Assembly (NCBI GenBank): GCA_019057975.1
Contig: JAHLWJ010000306.1
Location: 1 to 5,669 of the forward strand
DNA from: Promethearchaeota archaeon
GTDB lineage: Archaea > Asgardarchaeota > Lokiarchaeia > Sigynarchaeales > SOKP01
Length of the DNA stretch: 5,669 nt
Direction: 5' to 3'
Translations under genes and position numbers: made by a program
Part shown: positions 1-5,634 of the stretch, one piece after another
Layout of the letters: the number at the start of each line of letters is the position of its first letter
How positions within the stretch are numbered: position 1 is the first letter of the stretch
The notes under the pieces: generated by a model
Told to the model about the DNA's origin: nothing
Database searches by the model: none
What the model saw: the letters and a program-made list of their open reading frames with translations, nothing else

Positions 1-9
1 TATATTTAA
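1..9 (+). promoter_or_regulatory. Candidate TATA box of apt
   Basis: TATATTTAA lies 28-36 bases before the apt start codon. Archaeal transcription usually starts about 25 bases after the box centre, which would put the mRNA start within a few bases of the ATG. The upstream BRE would lie outside the window, so the promoter is only partly visible. An A10 run (14-23) lies between box and gene. Confidence 0.5.
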
Positions 10-36
10 TAACAAAAAAAAAAGGATCAAAATAAA

Positions 37-564
37 ATGGATCTTTTAAAATATATACGAAACGTACCTGATTTTCCAATTAAAGGAATCCAGTTCAAGG
101 ACATTACTACTTTGGCTAAACTTCACGCACCTTTTAAAGAATCATGCGACCAAATAATAAATCACTTTAATGACAAAGAGATAACTAAAGTCACTGCAAT
201 TGAAGCAAGAGGTTTTATTTGGGGGGGAGTTATAGCATACCAATTAGGGGCGGGGTTTGTTCTAATTAGAAAACCAGGAAAATTACCTGCTGAGACGATT
301 AGTGAGACTTATGAACTTGAATATGGTATGGATTCTATTGAAATGCACCGTGATGCTATTGAAGAAGGAGAAAAAGTATTAGTTTTTGATGATTTACTAG
401 CAACTGGTGGCACAGCAAAAGCAGCATGTAATCTAGTTGAAAAAGCGGGTGGAGTGGTTGTTGGAGTTGCTTTTATAATTGAATTAACGGGAAGCCTCAA
501 CGGTAGAGACAAATTAAAGGATTATAACATTGTCTCTTTAATAGAGATTCCAGTTGAAGAATAA
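37..564 (+). CDS. apt: Adenine phosphoribosyltransferase
   Basis: Cytosolic salvage enzyme that joins adenine to PRPP, giving AMP and pyrophosphate. The 175 residues match the usual length of about 170-180. The N-terminal signature FPIKGIQFKDIT (13-24) is followed by EARGF (56-60), the RKPGKLP segment (78-84), YELEYG (92-97) and the PRPP-binding loop VLVFDDLLATGGT (114-126) with its paired aspartates and TGGT. Together these mark the classic bacterial/eukaryotic Apt rather than the hypoxanthine or xanthine enzymes. The ATG is chosen because family alignment starts within the first few residues. There is no strong Shine-Dalgarno; AAAGGATC at 21-28 is a weak candidate and would probably lie upstream of the mRNA start. 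The gene converges with an adenosine-kinase-like gene and is near mtaP, whose product adenine is its substrate. Codons 62-65 contain a run of seven G, unusual in this AT-rich DNA. Confidence 0.95.
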   Translation: MDLLKYIRNVPDFPIKGIQFKDITTLAKLHAPFKESCDQIINHFNDKEITKVTAIEARGFIWGGVIAYQLGAGFVLIRKPGKLPAETISETYELEYGMDSIEMHRDAIEEGEKVLVFDDLLATGGTAKAACNLVEKAGGVVVGVAFIIELTGSLNGRDKLKDYNIVSLIEIPVEE

Positions 565-575
565 ATTATTATATT

Positions 576-601
576 AAAAAAGTTTAACAAATCTTTTTTT
601 T
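576..601. terminator. Candidate bidirectional terminator between convergent genes
   Basis: The 41-base gap between the two stop codons holds an A6G arm (576-582) that can pair with CT6 (593-599). An inner TTT (583-585) pairs with AAA (589-591), with a three-base loop and one bulged T. The + strand ends in a T8 run (594-601), and the opposite strand reads T6 across 581-576. Archaeal intrinsic termination depends mainly on U-tracts, so this could stop transcription from both sides. The stem is almost all A-T, so the U-tracts matter more than the hairpin. Confidence 0.5.
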
Positions 602-605
602 ATAT

Positions 606-1604
606 TTATATTCCTTCTAACTCAGCAGGAGTATATCCAAAAGTTATAAAAAATCTCTTTTTTACTTGCTCTAAATTAAAAACTTGTGTTTGCGCCCCGT
701 TAGTTTCAACCACAAACGAACCAATAATAGCTCCCAATCGACAAGAATCCAATATAGTCATATTTAATATTAAACCACTGAGTATTCCAGCACGATATCC
801 ATCTCCTGCACCAGTTGTATCTTTAACTTCCTTAGGCGTAGCAATTGAGATATTTATTTTAAATATTTTATTAGTCTCATCTTTATAGAGCAATTCAGAC
901 CCTTCAGATCCTTTAGTTATAATAATTGCCCTAACATGTTCAAGTATAGACTCTTCATTTAACTCGGATTTTTCTTTTATTTGATTTATTTCATGGTTAT
1001 TGCCAATCAAAATTTCTGATTTATTAAGTATCTCTATTAGACTATCTTTCCGGAAAAGTGGAGTCACTTGTCCAGGATCAAATATAGAGGGAATATTTAA
1101 ATCAAATAATTGACCGGCAAAATTAGTCATAGCTTCTATACTCTGTGTTGAATTTATTGCAAAAATATATTCTTCCGGGTTTAATATTTTTTCTTTTAAA
1201 TCAATATCCTTACACTTATCTAAAGCACCGCCATGAAAAATGATCATTTGATTAGATTTGATATCATTAACTATATAACAAGCTGCTGTGAAAAGATCAT
1301 CATGCTCATCAACTAATAATTCTATATTTTTAAACCTTTTTATATGATCTTTATATCCTAATCTCTCAAAATCATTTCCAACTGTACCAAATAATGATGT
1401 GTTAGCAATATTTAAAAGTCCCAGATTATATGCGATGTTTCCTGCTGTTCCTCCAAAAAATTGATGACGACTATCTGCTGTGACAGTGCTTTGATATTCT
1501 TCCTTATCGTGGTCAATAGATACAGCATTAATAAAATTCTCTTTAAAACCCATTATATAATCAAAAGCTAATGATCCAAGAACAAGAACTTTAGTTTTTT
1601 GCAT
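606..1604 (-). CDS. PfkB-family nucleoside kinase, probable adenosine kinase
   Basis: Ribokinase/PfkB-fold cytosolic kinase, most likely phosphorylating adenosine to AMP with ATP. The 332-residue protein starts with the first Rossmann strand (VLVLGSLAFD, 6-15). Then come the substrate-lid glycines GGTAGNIAYNLG (51-62), an FTAACYIVND...NQ segment (105-119), FDPGQ (175-179), GNNHE (201-205), TKGSEGS (230-236) and the C-terminal PfkB signature DTTGAGDGYRAG (262-273). The last holds the GAGD anion hole and catalytic Asp268, and ETNGAQ follows at 300-305. GGxAGNIAYNL, the FTAA/NQ segment and FDPGQ match what I recall of the prokaryotic adenosine-kinase branch better than sugar kinases; inosine/guanosine or ribose remain possible. 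The ATG lies just before the first strand, and no Shine-Dalgarno precedes it. It diverges from mtaP and converges with apt, both adenine-salvage genes, which supports a nucleoside substrate. Confidence 0.8.
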   Translation of the reverse strand: MQKTKVLVLGSLAFDYIMGFKENFINAVSIDHDKEEYQSTVTADSRHQFFGGTAGNIAYNLGLLNIANTSLFGTVGNDFERLGYKDHIKRFKNIELLVDEHDDLFTAACYIVNDIKSNQMIIFHGGALDKCKDIDLKEKILNPEEYIFAINSTQSIEAMTNFAGQLFDLNIPSIFDPGQVTPLFRKDSLIEILNKSEILIGNNHEINQIKEKSELNEESILEHVRAIIITKGSEGSELLYKDETNKIFKINISIATPKEVKDTTGAGDGYRAGILSGLILNMTILDSCRLGAIIGSFVVETNGAQTQVFNLEQVKKRFFITFGYTPAELEGI

Positions 1605-1630
1605 GAGATTTTAAATTAAAATTAAGAAAT

Positions 1631-1640
1631 AAATTTTATA
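1631..1640 (-). promoter_or_regulatory. Candidate TATA box of the adenosine-kinase-like gene
   Basis: On the minus strand TATAAAATTT lies 27-36 bases before the start codon, giving a predicted mRNA start only a few bases from the ATG. This fits the lack of a Shine-Dalgarno. The box overlaps the outer arm of the inverted repeat at 1638-1679. Confidence 0.5.
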
Positions 1641-1679
1641 GTAATCTATACTATATTAAAGCTTTATAGGAATTACTAT
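1638..1679. repeat. Nested inverted repeat in the divergent promoter region
   Basis: ATAGTAAT (1638-1645) is matched by its exact reverse complement ATTACTAT (1672-1679). Directly inside, CTATA (1646-1650, repeated at 1651-1655) matches TATAG (1665-1669). The core is the palindrome AAAGCTTT (1658-1665). The element lies between the kinase gene and mtaP and touches the kinase TATA box, where a regulator could affect one or both genes. No regulator is identified, and AT-rich DNA gives such symmetry by chance fairly often. Confidence 0.45.
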
Positions 1680-1734
1680 TTGGTAACTTTTTTCATTATA
1701 GTTCCCGGTTAAAAATAATTTATTAAATTTCAAA

Positions 1735-1745
1735 TATTATAATTT
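1735..1745 (+). promoter_or_regulatory. Candidate TATA box of mtaP
   Basis: ATTATAATTTA lies 26-36 bases before the mtaP ATG, predicting an mRNA that starts very close to the start codon. The only sequence between is A-rich, ending in an A10 run (1762-1771), with no Shine-Dalgarno. Confidence 0.45.
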
Positions 1746-1770
1746 AAAAAACTCTAAATGGAAAAAAAAA

Positions 1771-2526
1771 ATGGGTCAACTAAAAATTGGAATAATTGGT
1801 GGTTCTGGACTGGATGATCCGGATATTTTAAAGGATGTTAAAGATATAGATGTTGATACTTCATATGGAAAACCTACATCTCCTTTAAAAACCGGAAAAA
1901 TTCATGATGTTGATGTAATTATCATAGCAAGACATGGAAGAGAGCATACAATTCCGCCAACACAAGTAAATTATAGGGCTAACATACAAGCGTTAAAAGA
2001 TCAAGGCTGTACTCATATTTTAGCAACAACAGCTTGCGGAAGTTTGAGGGAACAAATTGGAAGAGGTGATTTTATTATTCTTGACCAATTTATTGACTTC
2101 ACTAGGCTCAGGAAAGTATCTTTTTTTGAAGAGTTTGCCCCCGGGGATATGAAACACACTCCTATGGCATATCCTTATTCAGAGGAGTTAAGAAATATCC
2201 TTATTGAAACAGCAAGGGAACTTAATCTTAAATATCATGAAAAAGGAACAGTTGTTACAATCGAAGGACCAAGATTTTCAACAAGAGCAGAATCAGAAAT
2301 GTTTAGGATATGGGGTGCAGATGTGATTAATATGAGCATCGCTTCTGAGACAATTTTAGCTAATGAAGCGGGTATCCCATATGCTGCTGTTGCTATGTCT
2401 ACAGATTATGATTGCTGGAAAGACGATGAAGTTCCAGTTACATGGGAAGAGATCTTAGATATATTTGGTAAAAATGTTAACAATGTTATCGCTTTACTGA
2501 CTAATAGTATAAAAAAATTAAAATAA
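1771..2526 (+). CDS. mtnP: S-methyl-5'-thioadenosine phosphorylase
   Basis: Phosphorolysis of methylthioadenosine to adenine and 5-methylthioribose-1-phosphate, recycling the by-product of polyamine synthesis and other SAM reactions. The 251-residue protein belongs to the PNP/MTAP phosphorylase family and is slightly shorter than the usual 260-285. Visible are the N-terminal phosphate loop GGSG (10-13), RHGREH (54-59), NYRAN (67-71), TTACGSL (86-92), EGPRFSTRAES (165-175), INMS (186-189) and TDYDCW (211-216). The aspartates of the last (D212, D214) correspond to the purine-recognising pair that favours 6-amino purines over hypoxanthine/guanine. TTACGSL, INM and YDCW resemble the animal MTAP as I remember it more than the Sulfolobus enzymes. 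The start is the ATG just before the first strand; an upstream ATG at 1758 is out of frame. It diverges from the kinase gene, and apt nearby would use its adenine. Adenosine phosphorolysis is a possible side activity. Confidence 0.92.
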   Translation: MGQLKIGIIGGSGLDDPDILKDVKDIDVDTSYGKPTSPLKTGKIHDVDVIIIARHGREHTIPPTQVNYRANIQALKDQGCTHILATTACGSLREQIGRGDFIILDQFIDFTRLRKVSFFEEFAPGDMKHTPMAYPYSEELRNILIETARELNLKYHEKGTVVTIEGPRFSTRAESEMFRIWGADVINMSIASETILANEAGIPYAAVAMSTDYDCWKDDEVPVTWEEILDIFGKNVNNVIALLTNSIKKLK

Positions 2527-2528
2527 CC

Positions 2529-2557
2529 TTTCTTTTTCTCGGTAATTTCTTTTTTTT
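2529..2557 (+). terminator. T-rich terminator region after mtaP
   Basis: Just after the mtaP stop the + strand has two pyrimidine stretches: TTTCTTTTTCTC (2529-2540), then TTTC followed by a T8 run (2546-2557). No convincing hairpin precedes them, which is acceptable for U-tract-driven archaeal termination. It suggests mtaP is not co-transcribed efficiently with the next gene. Confidence 0.45.
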
Positions 2558-2632
2558 AAAACCTTTGGAATAAAAAGTTTTGATAATTGCTAAAATCTTA
2601 CGATTTATGAATTTAATAAAATTATTATTTTT

Positions 2633-2653
2633 TTATATATTTAAAATATATAA
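2633..2653 (+). promoter_or_regulatory. Palindromic TATA region of the aCPSF2-like gene
   Basis: Ten-base arms TTATATATTT (2633-2642) and AAATATATAA (2644-2653) are exact reverse complements around a single A. The right arm lies 27-36 bases before the ATG, the expected place for a TATA box of a near-leaderless mRNA. Because the element is symmetric it gives no direction by itself; the + strand is chosen from the downstream gene. The DNA is low-complexity AT, so symmetry may be incidental. Confidence 0.5.
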
Positions 2654-2679
2654 GAAATGAATCATAGAGACTTTTAAAA

Positions 2680-3984
2680 ATGGTGAGTATTTCTTTTCTC
2701 GGGGGTTGTAGGGAAGTTGGACGAAGTGCTGTACTAGTGGAATCTAAAAGTGGTATTAAGTGCATGTTGGATTATGGGATTCGATTCCGAGGAGAAGAGA
2801 GACTTCCCTATAGTACGAATATAGAAAATCTAAAAGCAATCGCTCTAACTCATAGCCATATTGATCATTCAGGGGGCTTACCTTTATTATATAAAACGAA
2901 AAAAGTTCCATTCTTTACAAATTCCATTTCTCTTGCATTGACTGAAATTTTAATTAAAGATATGATAAAAATATCAAAGTACCCATATCCATTTGGATAT
3001 AGAGAATTCGATTATTTAAAACAAAATTCATATTTCCTCAAAAATGGAACAAGACAAAAGATTGCTGATAATTTCTATATAACATTCATTGATGCAGGTC
3101 ACATTCCTGGGAGTGTATCTATTTTACTTGAAGTGGATCATAAAACTATTTTGTATTCTGGTGATATTAACACACAGATTAGTAATTTAACACATTCTGC
3201 GAACTACCTAGATATTCCTGAGATAGATACATTAATTATAGAATCTACATATGCTCTTAGAAAGCATCCTCCAAGAGAGCAACTTGAGAAAGAATTTATA
3301 GAGAAAACTATGAATGTAATAGATAATGGTGGAACAGTCCTAATTCCGGCTTTTGGTGTAGCTCGTTCACAAGAAGCTTTACTCATTTTGGAAAAATCTA
3401 ACTACAATGGAAAAATCTTCATCGATGGGTTAGCAAGAAAAGTATCTAAGTTATTTTTAGATCATCCAGATTTTATCAAAAATATTAAATCATTCAGAAA
3501 TGCATTGAACAAAGCACAATTTGTATCAAGACCTAAAACTAGGGCAAAGATTAAAAAATCTAATGGAGTTATAATTTCTCCATCTGGTATGTTAAAAGGA
3601 GGTGCTGCAATAGAGTATATACAATCAATATTGGTAGATCCTTTATCAGCAATTTATTTAGTAGGTTACCAGGTGGAAGGAACGCCCGGTAGAAATTTAT
3701 TAGATAAGGGAATTTTTGAATTTAAAGAGTCTAGAAAAAATAAACCTAATTTTGATTTAAGAATTGAAGCACAATGCGATTATGACTATTTTGACTTTTC
3801 AAGTCATTCTGATGGTATTCACATTCATAATTATATTGAAAATCTGAATTTTAAAAGAAATGCCAGCAGCGATATTTTCTGTATTCATGGAGATAATAAA
3901 TCAACAACCAGCTTAGCTAGCGAATTGGTGAATAAAAATTATAACTCAGTAGCCCCTGAAACAGGAGAGATTTACAAAGTTTAA
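2680..3984 (+). CDS. aCPSF2-like beta-CASP metallo-beta-lactamase nuclease
   Basis: Predicted zinc-dependent ribonuclease of the archaeal CPSF2 group, related to eukaryotic CPSF73 and RNase J, acting on RNA in the cytosol (endonuclease and/or 5'-3' exonuclease in studied members). The 434 residues open with the metallo-beta-lactamase domain: D31 in LDYG, the metal site HSHIDH (58-63), H141 in GHIPGS and D162 in SGDINT. The beta-CASP insertion follows: motif A E188 in IIESTY, PAFGVARSQEALLIL (223-237), SPSGMLKGG (300-308) and GYQVEGTPGR (329-338). The fold returns to the first domain with motif B H376 (SSHSDG) and motif C H403 (IHGD). All catalytic positions are present. It has no N-terminal KH domains, so it is not the aCPSF1/FttA termination factor, and its opening SFLGGCREVGRS fits aCPSF2. 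The ATG is directly before the first strand, with no Shine-Dalgarno. It converges with the DHH gene 24 bases away. Confidence 0.88.
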   Translation: MVSISFLGGCREVGRSAVLVESKSGIKCMLDYGIRFRGEERLPYSTNIENLKAIALTHSHIDHSGGLPLLYKTKKVPFFTNSISLALTEILIKDMIKISKYPYPFGYREFDYLKQNSYFLKNGTRQKIADNFYITFIDAGHIPGSVSILLEVDHKTILYSGDINTQISNLTHSANYLDIPEIDTLIIESTYALRKHPPREQLEKEFIEKTMNVIDNGGTVLIPAFGVARSQEALLILEKSNYNGKIFIDGLARKVSKLFLDHPDFIKNIKSFRNALNKAQFVSRPKTRAKIKKSNGVIISPSGMLKGGAAIEYIQSILVDPLSAIYLVGYQVEGTPGRNLLDKGIFEFKESRKNKPNFDLRIEAQCDYDYFDFSSHSDGIHIHNYIENLNFKRNASSDIFCIHGDNKSTTSLASELVNKNYNSVAPETGEIYKV

Positions 3985-4008
3985 ACGAATTGTTTTCAAT
4001 ATATGGTT

Positions 4009-5529
4009 CTATTTTTTTCGTAATTGATTTCGAATTGCAATATTACAGTTTTCCAGAAATAATTCTACTTTTTCAATAGGGATCTTGGTTCCTGCCGCAG
4101 GAGGATGTCCCCCTCCTAATACATCTAAATTTGATTGTTCGCATGCTTCTCTAATCGCTTTTGAGAGATTTATACCTTGATTTACAATGCTTTCATGTGC
4201 TCTTCCTGAAACTTTATATACGTCCTCATCAGTTCTTTTTGCTAATCCAAATATAGGTTTTGATTTATCTACACCTTTAATATGTTCGAAGATTAACATG
4301 GAAGTAATTGTTCCTATAATATTTTCGGGAATTACATCTTCTCCAAAAAAATATTGAATCGAGTCTTTCTCTAGAATTTTGTCATTCTCTTGAATCCAGG
4401 AAAGGCTCTCACCCAATGACTTTCTATAGTTTTTTAAAGCTTCCTTTGATTGTTGATAAACCTCCTTTCTATTTCCCATAGCAATAGCTATCCCTAACGA
4501 AGAATTATGAGTTCGGCCACAAGCATTTAGAAGATTAGAAAATTCTTTAGCATCGTGAAGTTCTGAGCCAGCGGGTTCCTCTTTTAATATATACCGATTA
4601 ATAATTAATTTTTTTATTATTTTATTAGGTTCTAAATCAAGTTTTATTGATGCATATTCAATAATAGCAGCAGATATTATTTGTTTCTCATCTTGGTTCA
4701 ATTCACTTAACGTTTTTACATTACCTTCAGAATTTTCCATTAATATACCCTGAGTTTTCAAGAAAATCAAAGTTCTATTTGCATCTTTAGATAATCCAGG
4801 TAAAAGAATTTCTGTTGAATAAGCAATTGCTTCATTTAAGGGTTTTAAACTACGAAAATTTAAATCATTTACAACTTCGATTAATCCTAAATTCATCGCA
4901 TCTTCTAAAATTAAAGTATTTAGTCCTAGAAAAGATTTGTTTAATCCTTGATTTTGAATATCTCCTATTGCTCCAACGATAGCGATCGGTGATAAGTCTA
5001 TATTTTCTTGATTCAGACATTTGGCAAAATAGTAGCATAATCCCGCACCTGAAATTTCAACACTACCATCAATTCCAAAAAAATAAGGATTAACATGCCA
5101 ATTTTTCGTTTTTTCATGGATTTCTTCAATCAATTTAATTTCTTCTTTGTTAGAAACATTTTGAGGAATATGGTGATCTAAAATTAAAAAAGAATTAAAC
5201 TTTGCTTTATTAACTAATTCTGTTTGTAATTCTAAATATTGTCCGCTCCCAAAATCAGAAAAGATTAGAAAATTATTATATTCTTGAACTTTCTTTAAGA
5301 TTTTCGCAATTTCTCTTTTTTCTAATTGTCTGAGTACAGTAATTTGAAATGGAATTTTCTCTCGATATAAAGCTTTGCCAAGAATTGCACCCGAACTTAA
5401 TCCATCAGCATCTAGATGGGTATAGATATTAATAGGTGTGTCCTTGCCTTCAACATGCTTAAATAAGTTATTCTTTGCAATCTTAAGATCGGCAAGCAAT
5501 TTAGTTAATTTTTCTTTTTCTGTGTCCAT
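4009..5529 (-). CDS. DHH/DHHA1 phosphoesterase, RecJ/GAN-like single-strand nuclease
   Basis: Predicted metal-dependent phosphoesterase of the archaeal RecJ-like group, some of which (GAN) bind the GINS replication complex and degrade single-stranded DNA or RNA. The 506 residues begin with a charged helix (1-25). The DHH domain follows, with motif I THLDADG (37-43; H38, D40, D42), motif II FSDFGSG (90-96; D92), motif III LDHH (117-120) and motif IV GAIGD (186-190; D190). A middle region (about 200-320) has no motif I recognise. The C-terminal part has ELHDAKEFSNLLNACGR (323-339) and a DHHA1 domain with KVSGR (439-443) and GGGHPPAAG (472-480), which binds substrate. All metal ligands are present. 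The ATG precedes the N-terminal helix; an in-frame upstream ATG (minus strand, 5553-5551) runs into TAA after three codons. Nuclease substrate and GINS binding cannot be read from the sequence, and an oligonucleotide or dinucleotide phosphodiesterase is an alternative. Confidence 0.88.
   Translation of the reverse strand: MDTEKEKLTKLLADLKIAKNNLFKHVEGKDTPINIYTHLDADGLSSGAILGKALYREKIPFQITVLRQLEKREIAKILKKVQEYNNFLIFSDFGSGQYLELQTELVNKAKFNSFLILDHHIPQNVSNKEEIKLIEEIHEKTKNWHVNPYFFGIDGSVEISGAGLCYYFAKCLNQENIDLSPIAIVGAIGDIQNQGLNKSFLGLNTLILEDAMNLGLIEVVNDLNFRSLKPLNEAIAYSTEILLPGLSKDANRTLIFLKTQGILMENSEGNVKTLSELNQDEKQIISAAIIEYASIKLDLEPNKIIKKLIINRYILKEEPAGSELHDAKEFSNLLNACGRTHNSSLGIAIAMGNRKEVYQQSKEALKNYRKSLGESLSWIQENDKILEKDSIQYFFGEDVIPENIIGTITSMLIFEHIKGVDKSKPIFGLAKRTDEDVYKVSGRAHESIVNQGINLSKAIREACEQSNLDVLGGGHPPAAGTKIPIEKVELFLENCNIAIRNQLRKK
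4012..4018 (+). terminator. Possible U-tract terminator of the aCPSF2-like gene
   Basis: A T7 run occurs 28 bases after the aCPSF2-like stop codon. It lies inside the last codons (Lys-Lys) of the convergent DHH gene, so it may simply be coding sequence. No hairpin is evident. No comparable T-run follows the DHH gene on the minus strand in the 24-base gap. Confidence 0.3.
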
Positions 5530-5557
5530 TTTTCTTAATAATTAGATAATCATAAAT

Positions 5558-5589
5558 TCAAAATTATATAATAAGATATCAAAATTATA
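5558..5589. repeat. Direct repeat in the divergent promoter region
   Basis: TCAAAATTATA occurs at 5558-5568 and again at 5579-5589, 21 bases apart start to start, about two helical turns. Both copies overlap the candidate TATA boxes of the DHH gene (minus) and the last gene (plus). They may be a duplicated promoter element or a binding site pair; AT-rich chance is possible. Confidence 0.45.
5561..5570 (-). promoter_or_regulatory. Candidate TATA box of the DHH phosphoesterase gene
   Basis: On the minus strand TATATAATTT lies 32-41 bases before the DHH start codon, predicting a leader of about ten bases without a Shine-Dalgarno. Confidence 0.45.
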
Positions 5590-5594
5590 ATAAA
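5585..5594 (+). promoter_or_regulatory. Candidate TATA box of the partial gene at the right edge
   Basis: TTATAATAAA is centred about 46 bases before the ATG at 5635. Start of transcription would fall near 5612-5617, leaving a leader of about 20 bases that includes the Shine-Dalgarno. This differs from the other genes here, whose boxes sit closer to the ATG. Confidence 0.4.
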
Positions 5595-5609
5595 TACTCA
5601 ATTAAAAAA

Positions 5610-5621
5610 AGTAAATTTACT
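5610..5621. repeat. 12-base perfect palindrome near the predicted mRNA start
   Basis: AGTAAATTTACT is its own reverse complement. It lies directly before the Shine-Dalgarno of the last gene and around its predicted transcription start, a typical place for an archaeal repressor site. Nothing in the window identifies a regulator. Confidence 0.4.
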
Positions 5622-5628
5622 AAGGTGA
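5622..5628 (+). promoter_or_regulatory. Shine-Dalgarno of the partial gene
   Basis: AAGGTGA contains AGGTGA, which matches the archaeal 16S rRNA 3' end (anti-SD ATCACCTCC) and stands six bases before the ATG at 5635. It decides the start: the GTG at 5625 lies inside this motif, and its frame closes after ten codons. Confidence 0.65.
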
Positions 5629-5634
5629 AAATAA

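Noticed and set aside
309..512. Minus-strand open frame of 67 codons inside apt
   Set aside because: It lies wholly opposite the conserved PRPP-binding region of apt, is rich in Ser, Pro and Thr as expected from antisense reading, and resembles no family.
1758..1817. Upstream ATG as an alternative start of mtaP
   Set aside because: It is out of frame with the phosphorylase and reaches a stop after about 19 codons.
2593..2606. Small hairpin AAATC-TTAC-GATTT between mtaP and the aCPSF2-like gene
   Set aside because: The stem is five base pairs, without a following T-run and not at an initiation site, so chance explains it.
3204..3386. Minus-strand open frame of 60 codons inside the aCPSF2-like gene
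   Set aside because: It is antisense to the conserved beta-CASP region and shows no motif or start signal of its own.
1771..3984. mtaP and the aCPSF2-like gene as one operon
   Set aside because: They are 153 bases apart, with T-runs after mtaP and a separate TATA-like region before the second gene.
2680..3984. Assignment as the termination factor aCPSF1 (FttA)
   Set aside because: The protein begins directly with the metallo-beta-lactamase fold and lacks the N-terminal KH domains; its 434 residues fit aCPSF2, not the roughly 640 of aCPSF1.
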